NCBI GenBank assembly: GCA_015523195.1
Contig: WAKU01000101.1
Location: 1-45,410, forward strand
Direction: 5' to 3'
From: Thermococcus sp.
GTDB lineage: Archaea > Methanobacteriota_B > Thermococci > Thermococcales > Thermococcaceae
Length of the DNA: 45,410 nucleotides
The notes under the pieces were generated by a model. That model was not told the DNA's origin and made no database searches. It worked only from the letters and a program-made list of their open reading frames with translations. Shown piece by piece: positions 31,699 to 39,963 of the stretch (its first letter is position 1; each line of letters begins with the position of its first letter). The position numbers and the translations under genes were made by a program.

Positions 31699-34600
31699 TC
31701 ACTCCCTTAGGTGCCCGAACATCTCCTCGTGCTCGGCCTCGCTCTTTTTCCTGGCCTCCTCTATGATCTTCATTGCCTTCTCCAAGCTCAGCGCAACAAC
31801 CTTAGAGACGCCGTCCCTCATGCTGACGCCGATTATCTTGTCGGCGTTGGCCATCATAACGTCCCTGAGGGTCATGACTATGAACTGGCTGTCCCTTGAG
31901 GACTCCTTGATGAGGTCGGCCACGCGCTTCACGTTGGCGTCGTCGAGGTGGGCGTCGATCTCGTCGAAGAGGTAGAAGGGAGCGGGTTTGTAGCGCTGTA
32001 TTGCGAAGACGAACGCTAAAGCCGTTAGGGCCTTCTCACCCCCGCTCATGGCCTCGATCCTCTTGACGTCCTTTCCAGCTGGCTTGGCCTCTATCTGCAG
32101 CCCGCCCGAGAAGGGATTCTCCTGGTTTTCGAGGATGAGCCTCGCACTTCCCCCCGGAGAGAGTTTTGAAAACAGCTCGGAGAAGTTCTTGGCTATCTCG
32201 TTGAGCGTCTTCATGAAAACCTGCCTCTTCTGGCCTTCAATCTCGTTTATGAAGTCCTCTATGCTCTCCTTTTCGGCTAAAACCTGCTCGCGCCTGCTGG
32301 TCAGCTCAAGGTACCTGCGCTCGACGACCTCGAAGTCCTCGATGGCCTTCATGTTAACGGGTTCAAGGGAGCGTATCTCGGCCTCCATCCGTTCTATCTC
32401 ATCTCTCAGGGCGGAGAGCTCTTCCTCGGTTGGAGCCTCGCTGACCTTTACGGATTTAATGAGCTTCCCGTCGTAGTGCTTGAGCTCCGCCTTCCTCTGG
32501 GCCAGCTCGCTCTCGTACTGGGCGAGGCGTATCTTGAGGGTGTTCGCCTCTATCCTGAGCTCCTGGAGCCTTGAGTTCATCTCGTCTTTCTTGGCCCTCA
32601 GCTCTTCTATCTCCTTCTTCAGTCTCTCCTTCCTCTCACGGAGCTCTTTGAGCTCACCCTTGACCTTCTCCTCGGCTTTCCTGAGCTCCTCAAGCTCGGC
32701 CTCGAAGCCGCTTATAGCCTTCTCGTTCTCGGCTATGTTCGACCTTAGGGCGTTTATCCTGTTGACGAGCCCCTCTATCTCCTCCTCAAGGTCGGCCTTC
32801 CTCGGGAGGAGCTCTTCCGTGATCTTGGCCTCAAGGGATTCGAGCTTGCTCTCCACCTTACCGAGCTCCTCCCTCAGTTTGCTTATCTCAACCTCGACCT
32901 CCCTGATGCGCTGGTTGAGCTCCCTCGCCTCAGGGTTCTCAAGGGCCTTCCTGAGCTTCTCCCTCTTCCGCTCAAGCCTCTCTATTCTGCCCCGGAGCTT
33001 TGCTATCTCCCCGGTCTCCTCTTTTATCTTCTCTTCAAGGGCGGAAATGCGCTTTTTGCTCTCCTCGATCTCGGCTGCGATGGCCTCTTCCTCCCGCAGG
33101 AGGCGGTCGAGGTCAGTCTGGAGAACCTGGACGTCCTTGGAGAGGCCGCTCCTCCTCATTCTGAGCTCGAATATCTCGTTCCTGAGGCCGTTAACCTCTA
33201 TCTTGAGGGCGTTGACGGCCGATTCAAGGGCCTCCTTCTCGCCTTCAAGCCGCTGCACGCGCCTCCTTATTCCCTCAACGTCGTCTCCGAACTTGCCCCT
33301 GGGTCTGTAGTGGCCTCCAGTTATGGCCCCGCTCCTCTCAAGGAGCTCCCCCCCGATGGTAACCATCCTGACCTTCCCGATGCCTACGGTTCTCGCCTCG
33401 TCCATGTCCTCAACTATCAGGGTATCCCCGAGGGCGTAGGCTACGGCGTTGCCGAACTTCGGGTCGTACCTGACAACGTCCATCGCCGGCACGCCGCGGG
33501 CCGGGTCAACCTTCATGGAGCGCGGTTTTATTCTGTTCAGGGGCAGGAACGTCAGCCTGCCGAGCTTCCTCTCCTTCAGGAGCTTTATGGCCCTCTCGGC
33601 AACCCGGTCGTCCTCGACTACCACGCTGTCGTAGTTTCTCCCGAGGGCCACCTCAACGGCCGTCGCGTACCTTCCGTCCGGGACGCTTATGAGCTCCCCA
33701 AGGGTGCCGTGCAGCCCCGGTATTGCCTGGGCCTTCAGGAACTCAACGGCCCTGTTGCCGCGGGCCTCCCTCTGGGCCTCCGCCTTTATCAGCTCCTCCT
33801 TTGCCTTGGACAGCTCCTTTTCCACGGATTTCAGCTTTCTGCTCTTCTCTTCGAGTTCCCCCTCGGCCTTTCTCAGCTTGGCTTCGGCCTTCGATATTGC
33901 AGCGTCCACCTCGGCCAGCTCGGCTTTCTTCTCCTCAAGGGACGCCCTTAGGCTCTCCATACTGCTCTTCAGCCCCTTTCTCTTCACCTCGGAGGATGCT
34001 ATCTTCGATTTCAGCCTCTCCACTTCCTCCTTGAGCTTCTCGACCTCCGCTTCTTTCGTGTAGAGGTCCTTCTTTGAGTCCTCGAGCTCGCCGACGACCC
34101 GGTCGAAGTTCTCCCTCGCGACCGCGTAGCTCCTGTCTATCTCGCCCAGCTTCACGACGAGCTCGTTCTTTGCCACCTCCCGTTCCTTGATCTCGGCCAC
34201 CAGTTTCTCGCGGCGCTTTTTCCACCGGGTTATAGCGCTCTTGCTCCTCTCTATCTCCCCCGAGACCTTCTTGAGCTCTTCCTTGGCCTTTGCCAGCCGT
34301 CTCTGGCTCTCCTCGATTTCCCTCTCGGCCGCCTTTATGTTCCCCTTGGCCAGCTCGATCTTCGACTTAACCTCGCTCACCCTTCTCGTGACCTCTAAAA
34401 TGCCATCCTCGCTCTTCTCATCGAGCTCCCTCTCGACCTCGCTCACTTCCCTCTCCTTGGCAACGAGATCCTTCACCAGGGACTTGAGGGACTCCCCTAT
34501 CTCCTCCATCTCACCCTCTATGTTAGTGTCCCTCTCCCTGCTCTCCGCGATGAGGTTTTCTATGCGCTTTATCTCACCGAGGAGGAGCGATACCCTCGCC

Positions 34601-35277
34601 CTCTCGACCTTTCCCTTTAGATCGAGGTAGCGGAGGGCGTCGTTCCTCTCCTTCTCAAGTTTGTCGAGCTGCCCCTTGACCTCCCTTATAAGGAGGTCGA
34701 CCCTCGCAAGGTTCTCCTCGGTCTGTTTGAGCTCCTCCAGGGCCCTCTCCTTCTTGGCATCGTACTCGGCTATGCCAGAGATCTCGTCTATGATGAGCCT
34801 CCTCTCCGTTGGAGACATCTTGATGAACTTGGTTATGTCCCCCTGAAGGACGAGGTTGTAGCCCTCCGGGGATATCATGGCTGCGCTCAGCATGTCGAGT
34901 ATCTCGCTCCTCGTTGCCCTCCGGCCGTTCAGCCAGTATGAACTCCTTCCGTCCGGATAAACACGCCTCTTTATCACGACCTCGTCTTCATCAACCGGGA
35001 AGCCCCTGTCCTCGTTGTTGAAGTATATCGCAACCTCGGCGTATTTGGCGGGGGATTCCCTCTTGCTTCCGGCGAAGATCAGGTCGCTTATCCTGCTCGC
35101 CCTCATGGCCTTTGCGGAGAGGCCGCCGAGAACGAAGAGGACGGCGTCGCCTATGTTGCTCTTCCCGGAACCGTTGGCCCCCACGACCGCGGTGAAGTTC
35201 TTTGAGAATGGTATCACGACCTTCCTGTTACCGTAAGATTTGAAGCCCTTCATTTCAAGCTTTTCTATATAGGGCAT
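31699..35277 (-). CDS. smc: chromosome segregation protein SMC
   Basis: A 1192-residue SMC ATPase that folds and segregates chromosomal DNA. Walker A GANGSGKSNIGDA is at residues 33-45; long coiled coil runs to about 490; the hinge is LHGTLGELISVPDGRYATAV and onward; a second coiled coil follows, then the signature AMSGGEKALTALAF and Walker B FYLFDEIDAHLDD. All ATPase motifs are intact and length is usual. ATG 35277 follows AGGTGTG; the track start at 35286 is weaker. A TATA-like TTATATAA lies near 35312. It is followed directly by scpA. Confidence 0.96.
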   Translation of the reverse strand: MPYIEKLEMKGFKSYGNRKVVIPFSKNFTAVVGANGSGKSNIGDAVLFVLGGLSAKAMRASRISDLIFAGSKRESPAKYAEVAIYFNNEDRGFPVDEDEVVIKRRVYPDGRSSYWLNGRRATRSEILDMLSAAMISPEGYNLVLQGDITKFIKMSPTERRLIIDEISGIAEYDAKKERALEELKQTEENLARVDLLIREVKGQLDKLEKERNDALRYLDLKGKVERARVSLLLGEIKRIENLIAESRERDTNIEGEMEEIGESLKSLVKDLVAKEREVSEVERELDEKSEDGILEVTRRVSEVKSKIELAKGNIKAAEREIEESQRRLAKAKEELKKVSGEIERSKSAITRWKKRREKLVAEIKEREVAKNELVVKLGEIDRSYAVARENFDRVVGELEDSKKDLYTKEAEVEKLKEEVERLKSKIASSEVKRKGLKSSMESLRASLEEKKAELAEVDAAISKAEAKLRKAEGELEEKSRKLKSVEKELSKAKEELIKAEAQREARGNRAVEFLKAQAIPGLHGTLGELISVPDGRYATAVEVALGRNYDSVVVEDDRVAERAIKLLKERKLGRLTFLPLNRIKPRSMKVDPARGVPAMDVVRYDPKFGNAVAYALGDTLIVEDMDEARTVGIGKVRMVTIGGELLERSGAITGGHYRPRGKFGDDVEGIRRRVQRLEGEKEALESAVNALKIEVNGLRNEIFELRMRRSGLSKDVQVLQTDLDRLLREEEAIAAEIEESKKRISALEEKIKEETGEIAKLRGRIERLERKREKLRKALENPEARELNQRIREVEVEISKLREELGKVESKLESLEAKITEELLPRKADLEEEIEGLVNRINALRSNIAENEKAISGFEAELEELRKAEEKVKGELKELRERKERLKKEIEELRAKKDEMNSRLQELRIEANTLKIRLAQYESELAQRKAELKHYDGKLIKSVKVSEAPTEEELSALRDEIERMEAEIRSLEPVNMKAIEDFEVVERRYLELTSRREQVLAEKESIEDFINEIEGQKRQVFMKTLNEIAKNFSELFSKLSPGGSARLILENQENPFSGGLQIEAKPAGKDVKRIEAMSGGEKALTALAFVFAIQRYKPAPFYLFDEIDAHLDDANVKRVADLIKESSRDSQFIVMTLRDVMMANADKIIGVSMRDGVSKVVALSLEKAMKIIEEARKKSEAEHEEMFGHLRE

Positions 35278-35430
35278 GACGCACACCTAAGGGAGAACAA
35301 CGTCCCTGCTTATATAACTTTAGCCACGCCCCTTTTATAACCACGGGTAATAAAGGTGCGGGTCTTCGATTACTACGAAACATGAAAAGGGTTAAATACC
35401 CTCTGTTCCAAGAATAGAGTGGTGATGGTC

Positions 35431-35664
35431 ATGGAGATAATCGAACTGGACGTTACCCTCCCTTATGAGGGCAGGGGCCCCCTGCTGAGGGAGATCATGA
35501 AGAGACTCCAGGGCAGGATAAGGGACATCCATTTCTTCCCCCCAAACAGCATGGGGCTGAGCAGGATTAGGATGGAAGTACTCGCCGATAGGGTTCCGAA
35601 GGGCATAGAGCGCCTGAAGGGGGTAAAGGTAAGGCTCCGGGTCATGGAGCCCAAAACGGTTTGA
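35431..35664 (+). CDS. small conserved hypothetical protein
   Basis: A 77-residue protein with an alternating strand-helix-strand pattern: EIIELDVTLPY, then PLLREIMKRLQGRI, DIHFFPP and RIRMEVLADRV, and a final strand KVRLRVME. That is an alpha/beta sandwich resembling a small ferredoxin-like fold. No catalytic motif is visible. ATG 35431 follows GTGGTGAT and is 40 bases from a TATA-like TTAAATA; the GTG at 35419 is less likely. It is divergent from smc, so joint regulation with it is possible but not shown. Confidence 0.7.
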   Translation: MEIIELDVTLPYEGRGPLLREIMKRLQGRIRDIHFFPPNSMGLSRIRMEVLADRVPKGIERLKGVKVRLRVMEPKTV

Positions 35665-35666
35665 GC

Positions 35667-36476
35667 TCACCCCTTCGCCCGAGGTGGTCTTTCCAAGTTT
35701 TCGAAGTTCTGGAGTATGGCCACCGCCCTTTCAACGTCCTCCGGGGACCCATTGAGGACTATGAGGGCGTGGTACCTGAGGCCGTAGCTCCTCAGGATCC
35801 TCAGGCTGTGGTCGGCCTTTCTCAGCTCGTACGCGGCGTATTCTGCCTGGTCCTCCTTCGTGTACACGAGTATGAGGACGTCAACCCCTTCTCCGACTTC
35901 GACCCTGAAGGAGAACTTGCCGAGGTACCAGTCCGGTAGGGGGCCCTTCCATTCGGCGTTTTCTACGGCGATCCCCCTGTTGGAGAATAGGGCCCCGAGC
36001 TTCAGGCTCAAAGCCACCGCCTCCCTCTGGGGCGAGGGCGTGAGGAGGGTGCTGGCGTTGGAGGGGTTCTGGCAGAGCCACCTGCTGCCCGCTGCCCGTA
36101 GGACTTCCTCTTCCCTTCCCCTGATGCCGAGGAACCTCTTCCCCGAGTAGGCTATGTAGTAGGTTCTGTTGAAGACGGGGTTATCCCAGACGCTCCACTG
36201 GCAGGACACGCTGCTCCAGTTGCCCATGAGCATTGAGTAGCCGAGGTCAAGGAGCTCTCTCTCGAACTCACCGTAAAAGCGGGCCGCGTTGCCGATGCTC
36301 TCCTCCGCGACCTGAACCCCCGTTCCGCTCCAGGTGAGGTTGTCCGCCGCTGGTGGATCGGTGAGACCCCACAGGGCGGGTCTCTGGGGCTTTTCCCCTC
36401 GGTTACTGTACTCCCACACGACCGCTCCGGATGCCACCACAACTGCAACCACGATAAGCGCGAGCAGCTTCCTCAT
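35667..36476 (-). CDS. secreted or membrane-anchored hypothetical protein
   Basis: A 269-residue protein with an N-terminal hydrophobic helix (KLLALIVVAVVVASGAVVW) and an extracellular domain rich in Trp, Asn and NxS/T sites. There are two Cys (SVSCQW, SRWLCQNP) that could pair. The sequence ESIGNAARFYGEFERELLDLG and VLILVYTKEDQAEYAAYELR suggest an alpha/beta fold that I cannot name. ATG 36476 follows ATGGTGGT, and a TATA-like ATATAAA lies at about 36508. It is convergent with the small gene next to smc and has an upstream direct repeat. Confidence 0.7.
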   Translation of the reverse strand: MRKLLALIVVAVVVASGAVVWEYSNRGEKPQRPALWGLTDPPAADNLTWSGTGVQVAEESIGNAARFYGEFERELLDLGYSMLMGNWSSVSCQWSVWDNPVFNRTYYIAYSGKRFLGIRGREEEVLRAAGSRWLCQNPSNASTLLTPSPQREAVALSLKLGALFSNRGIAVENAEWKGPLPDWYLGKFSFRVEVGEGVDVLILVYTKEDQAEYAAYELRKADHSLRILRSYGLRYHALIVLNGSPEDVERAVAILQNFENLERPPRAKG

Positions 36477-36521
36477 ACCACCACCATGGGGGCCATGGAA
36501 GGAGGGGTTTATATGCTTCAC

Positions 36522-36545
36522 TAAATGAGGTGCCCTTAAATGAGG
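36522..36545. repeat. direct repeat upstream of the TATA box
   Basis: TAAATGAGG is repeated exactly at 36522-36530 and 36537-36545, with a 15-base period. The repeat lies just upstream of the TATA box for the minus-strand gene ending at 35667 and downstream of the trpB2 terminator, so it may be an activator or repressor site. Confidence 0.35.
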
Positions 36546-36548
36546 CTT

Positions 36549-36566
36549 TCGAAAGAAAAAGAGGGG
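36549..36566 (-). terminator. U-rich terminator after trpB2
   Basis: Just past the trpB2 stop the minus strand reads CCCCTCTTTTTCTTTCG. The pyrimidine and U-rich run fits archaeal intrinsic termination. Confidence 0.5.
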
Positions 36567-36569
36567 AAG

Positions 36570-37898
36570 TCATGGCCCTTCCAGGGCCGGGAAGTAGTCG
36601 GGCTCGTAGTCTTCGAGCTTTCCGTCTAAGTAATCCTCGTAGCCCTGGAGGTCGAGCAGGCCGTGTCCGCTGAGGTTGAAGAGTATGACTTCCTCTTTTC
36701 CTTCTTCCTTAGCTTTCAGCGCCCTTTCTATCGCCCCCTTTATTGCGTGTGCACTTTCTGGAGCGGCAATTATTCCCTCGGTCTTCGCAAAGAGTTCAGC
36801 CGCCTGGAAGACCTCGTTCTGATGGTAGGCAACGGGCTTGACGATTCCGTGGTTTATCAAAATGCTCAGCGTGGGAGCGAGGCCGTGATAGCGTAAACCG
36901 CCGGCGTGTATCGGCGGGACGTAGTAGGTGTGGCCCAAAGTGTGCATCTTCATCTTCGGCGTGTAGCCTCCTGAGTCGCCGAAGTCGTACTTGTAAACGC
37001 CGCGCGTCATAGAGGGAGCGGCTTTAGGTTCAACCGCTATGAACTCGTAGTCGGCTTTGCCGTCCAGTTTGCCCTTCACGAAGGGATAGGCCAAGCCGGC
37101 GAAGTTGCTCCCGCCGCCGACGCAGCCGATTATAACGTCCGGTTCTTCAAACTCCTTCATCTGCTCCTTAGCTTCCAGCCCTATAACAGTCTGGTGCATA
37201 AGGACGTGATTTAAAACGCTTCCAAGGGCGTAGCGGGCCTTCTCGTCCCTCAGAACGTCTTCTATAGCTTCGCTTATCGCTATGCCCAGGCCACCGGGGT
37301 GGTTCGGATCCTCTGCCAAAAACTTCCGCCCTATCTCTGTCCTCTCGCTCGGGCTCGGGTAGATTTCAGCTCCGTAGAGGCGCATTATCGTCTTCCTGTA
37401 GGGTTTCTGCTGGTAGCTGGCGCGCGCCATGTAAACGCGAACCTTCAGCCCGAGTAGCGCCCCCGCGAGGCTTAAGGCGGTTCCCCACTGGCCGGCCCCG
37501 GTCTCGGTGACTAACCTCTCAATCCCCTGATTCTTGGCGTAGTAAGCTTGAGCCAAAGCCGTGTTTATCTTGTGGCTTCCCGTTACCGTCGCTCCCTCGA
37601 ACTTGAAGTAGATCCTCGCCGGCGTCCCCAGGGCTTTCTCAAGGTGCGTCGCCCGGAAGAGCGGTGTTGGGCGGCCTATCTTGGCGTAGAGCCTCCTCAC
37701 CTCCTCCGGTATCTCGATGTAGCGCTCTCTGCTCACCTCCTGCTTTACCAGCTCGGTCGCGAAAATCCTGAGCAGTTTCCCCGGTTCAACCGGTTCGTCC
37801 GTCTCTGGGTCGAGGGGCGGCGCCAAAGGCTCCGGAAGGTCCGGCAGGATGTTGTACCACCTCTTGGGTATCTTAGAGTCGGGAAGAACGGCTTTCAT
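36570..37898 (-). CDS. trpB2: TrpB2-type tryptophan synthase beta-like protein
   Basis: A 442-residue PLP enzyme. The Schiff-base Lys is in TGSHKINTA (K110), the phosphate-binding Gly-loop in CVGGGSN, and the long N-terminal region ([18 protein letters not shown]) marks the TrpB2 subgroup rather than TrpB1. It makes tryptophan from indole and serine without needing TrpA, and can scavenge indole at high temperature. ATG 37898 follows GGAGGTGTT. No other trp genes are near. A T-rich tract after the stop should end the transcript. Confidence 0.93.
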   Translation of the reverse strand: MKAVLPDSKIPKRWYNILPDLPEPLAPPLDPETDEPVEPGKLLRIFATELVKQEVSRERYIEIPEEVRRLYAKIGRPTPLFRATHLEKALGTPARIYFKFEGATVTGSHKINTALAQAYYAKNQGIERLVTETGAGQWGTALSLAGALLGLKVRVYMARASYQQKPYRKTIMRLYGAEIYPSPSERTEIGRKFLAEDPNHPGGLGIAISEAIEDVLRDEKARYALGSVLNHVLMHQTVIGLEAKEQMKEFEEPDVIIGCVGGGSNFAGLAYPFVKGKLDGKADYEFIAVEPKAAPSMTRGVYKYDFGDSGGYTPKMKMHTLGHTYYVPPIHAGGLRYHGLAPTLSILINHGIVKPVAYHQNEVFQAAELFAKTEGIIAAPESAHAIKGAIERALKAKEEGKEEVILFNLSGHGLLDLQGYEDYLDGKLEDYEPDYFPALEGP

Positions 37899-38243
37899 TC
37901 CAACACCTCCTTTTCAAGAATCTCCCCACTAAGGGGTTCGGCAAGTCCCAAAAGCGAGGGAATAATGAGCGTGACTAAATGGGCGGGTTTACTGGAGTTG
38001 AAACTGCCAAAAGCACTCCCTCCCACTCAGCTCAGTGCCAAAAACAACCCCGCCCTAAAATTGGTGGACTAACGGGCTCTGCAAGGATGGCACCGTTAAA
38101 GCCAAAAACGATCACTCCTGGCAGTCATCGGGCATCAGAGAAAGGGGTCCGAAGGGAAATAAATACTTTTCGGCTCTGAGGCTGACATTATGATGAAAAT
38201 ACAGCGAAATAGCTGGAGATTTTGACGTTCTTTTTGAACAATA
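37899..38243. other. 345-base gene-free region upstream of trpB2
   Basis: The gap lies between trpB2 and the end of the GGGP synthase gene, both on the minus strand. A near TATA-like CATTATTC at about 37963-37970 on the minus strand would start trpB2 with a 40-base leader; a stronger one, TATTTATT at 38158-38165, would start a longer RNA. CCCC-ACTAA-GGGG at 37924-37936 is a small inverted repeat near the trpB2 start. ORFs drawn here are not convincing. No guide RNA could be established. Confidence 0.45.
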
Positions 38244-39008
38244 TCAGCGAAGTTTAACGCCCCTGTTGAGTTCTTCCAGCTTTTCCCGGGCCTTCTCAAT
38301 GGAACCGGCCTTCTCTATTGCCGTCCCCGTGACGACGATGTCGGCTCCGGCTTTAACGGCTTTTCTGGCCTGCTCCCCGCTCCTTATTCCGCCGCCGACT
38401 ATGAGGGGGACGTCTATGACGCGCTTAACGGAGGATATCAGCCCGGGCGGAACCGGCTGCGGGGCACCGCTTCCCGCCTCAAGGTAAACGAGCCTCATCC
38501 CAAGGTACTGGCCGGCTAAGGCGTAAGCTGCCGCGATTTTCGGTTTGTGCCTTGGAATGGGCTTTGCATCGCCAACCCAGCCGACAGCTTCCCCCGGTTC
38601 AACAATGAGGTAGGCCATTGGAATTGGCTCTATCCTGTAGCGCTTTACCTGGAAGGCACCGAGTGCCTGAGCGCCGGTGATGAAGAAGGGGTTGCGCGAG
38701 TTGAGCAGGCTCATGAAAAATATCGCATCTGCGTATCTGCTTATCCCGCCGTGCGAGCCCGGGAAGAGTATGACGGGCAGTGATGAGGACTCCTTAATGG
38801 CCTTAACGACGCCATCTAAAACCTCCCCCTCGGCCCCGGTGGAACCCCCGACCATTACCGCATCGACGCCGATTTCCTCACCCATCTCGGCTATCTTCCC
38901 TGCAGTTTCGGGCTCAACATCGTCCGGATCGAGGAGAACGAAGTGGAGTCTCTCCCTTTCGAGCTTCTCGTGGATGTATCTCTCGACCTTTCCGGGTTGA
39001 AGCTTCAT
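38244..39008 (-). CDS. geranylgeranylglyceryl phosphate synthase
   Basis: A 254-residue TIM-barrel prenyltransferase that makes the first ether bond of archaeal lipids from glycerol 1-phosphate and geranylgeranyl diphosphate. Motifs are VLLDPDDVEPETAGKI, VGGSTGAEGEVLDG, FPGSHGGISRYADAIFF, YLEAGSGAPQPVP and VGGGIRSGEQA, which bind the phosphates and Mg2+. It overlaps the DUF123 gene by 4 bases, so they are co-transcribed. Length and motifs are normal for the archaeal enzyme. Confidence 0.95.
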   Translation of the reverse strand: MKLQPGKVERYIHEKLERERLHFVLLDPDDVEPETAGKIAEMGEEIGVDAVMVGGSTGAEGEVLDGVVKAIKESSSLPVILFPGSHGGISRYADAIFFMSLLNSRNPFFITGAQALGAFQVKRYRIEPIPMAYLIVEPGEAVGWVGDAKPIPRHKPKIAAAYALAGQYLGMRLVYLEAGSGAPQPVPPGLISSVKRVIDVPLIVGGGIRSGEQARKAVKAGADIVVTGTAIEKAGSIEKAREKLEELNRGVKLR

Positions 39009-39448
39009 TTTCTCTCACCGAACTCCCTAATCTCCTCCGCACTTTTAACCCTTTTCCACTTCAGGCCGAGTCTTCCAAGGATTTCCACCAAAACCCCGTC
39101 AGGTTCCTCATCAAACCTGTAGAGGTTCGTGCTGACCTTGATATCACTGGCACCGAAGCCCTCAACCGGCTCCCCAAAGCTGGAGACCTCCCGTGAGAGC
39201 TTCTCCTCAAGCCTCTCCTCGCTTGGAATCAAGTAAGCCCTCAAAAGCTCGGCTTCCCTCAGGAGGTAATCGATGTGCCAGTGGAGCCTCTTCTCCTTCG
39301 AGAAGTGCCTCTTAACCCTCTTTTCGAGGGAGTTCATGGCGGAACCGACGTAGACGTAGTAGCCGGCCTTAAGTGGGAACTCCTTAGCTTTCGTTCTCAC
39401 CACTTTATCCCCTTCCAGTCGTATAACGAGAAAGTAAGACCCCTTCAT
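39005..39448 (-). CDS. DUF123 GIY-YIG nuclease-like protein
   Basis: A 147-residue protein. The opening KGSYFLVIRLEG leads into AGYYVYVGSAMNSLEKRVKR, the GIY-YIG fold motif, and then HWHIDYLLREAE and FGEPVEGFGASDIK, which are typical of the DUF123 family. DUF123 domains occur alone in archaea or fused to endonuclease III-like enzymes and are thought to act on nucleic acid, though no defined reaction is known to me. ATG 39448 is about 25 bases from a TTTATAAA element shared with the divergent gene, so the message is likely leaderless. It is followed by GGGP synthase. Confidence 0.85.
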   Translation of the reverse strand: MKGSYFLVIRLEGDKVVRTKAKEFPLKAGYYVYVGSAMNSLEKRVKRHFSKEKRLHWHIDYLLREAELLRAYLIPSEERLEEKLSREVSSFGEPVEGFGASDIKVSTNLYRFDEEPDGVLVEILGRLGLKWKRVKSAEEIREFGERK

Positions 39449-39469
39449 GAACCTTCCTTCGGCCCATCA

Positions 39470-39477
39470 TTTATAAA
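39470..39477. promoter_or_regulatory. palindromic TATA box shared by two divergent genes
   Basis: TTTATAAA is its own reverse complement. Its centre is 25 bases from ATG 39448 on the minus strand and about 32 bases from ATG 39506 on the plus strand, so one TBP site could serve both directions. The gap is only 57 bases and no second TATA-like element is visible. Confidence 0.5.
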
Positions 39478-39505
39478 CCCTTGAGCCGACTATGCCCCGG
39501 TGTGG

Positions 39506-39901
39506 ATGATGGATGAAGAGAAGAAGAAGCGGCCCGTTGACGAATTTGCCTGGCAGGAGTACGATAGGGAGGAGTTTGAAAAGGCCTTTCCAGCCCTTTC
39601 AAGGGAGCTCGAAGGGGCCGGGCTTTCCATAGAAGCGTACCGTCTCTCCGAGAGGGAGGCCATTGAGGAGGAAGAGCTTGGATCGATGGACTTCTCCGGA
39701 TACACCCCCACCGTGATAGACTTCCTCAGGAGATGCGAGACCGATGAAGAGGCCCTTGAGATAATCAACTGGATGGAGGAGAGGGGAGAGATAACCCATG
39801 AGATGGCCAGAGACCTCAGGATCACGCTGACGAAGAAGGGTGTTAGGGCCTTCGGGCCAAAGAAGGGGTGGGGCTGGTACGAGAGGCACGGAAGGCGCTG
39901 A
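39506..39901 (+). CDS. DUF2095-like conserved archaeal protein
   Basis: A 131-residue, charged, cytosolic protein. It starts with a Lys/Glu-rich segment and then the pattern YDREEFEKAFPALSRELEGA, SGYTPTVIDFLRRCETDEEALEIINWMEERGEI and KKGVRAFGPKKGWGWYERHG (each quoted in short form), which I associate with the archaeal DUF2095 family. Helical with a C-terminal basic tail; no enzyme residues are evident. Start 39506 (or 39509) has a short leader. It overlaps no downstream gene; the M20 gene has its own TATA. Function unknown. Confidence 0.7.
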   Translation: MMDEEKKKRPVDEFAWQEYDREEFEKAFPALSRELEGAGLSIEAYRLSEREAIEEEELGSMDFSGYTPTVIDFLRRCETDEEALEIINWMEERGEITHEMARDLRITLTKKGVRAFGPKKGWGWYERHGRR

Positions 39902-39963
39902 CCATTAAGACCCCCATCGAAAAGTTAATATCCCCTTCCAACCTTTCTTCCCCGGTGTGGGCT

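Noticed and set aside
32480-33951. Long plus-strand ORFs (276 and 213 residues) opposite smc
   Set aside because: They are Ser/Leu-rich mirror frames of the coiled-coil coding strand of smc, without ribosome binding sites or promoters.
38180-38230. CTGA-CATT-ATGATGA resembling a D'/C' pair of a C/D sRNA
   Set aside because: No matching C box upstream or D box downstream at guide distance.
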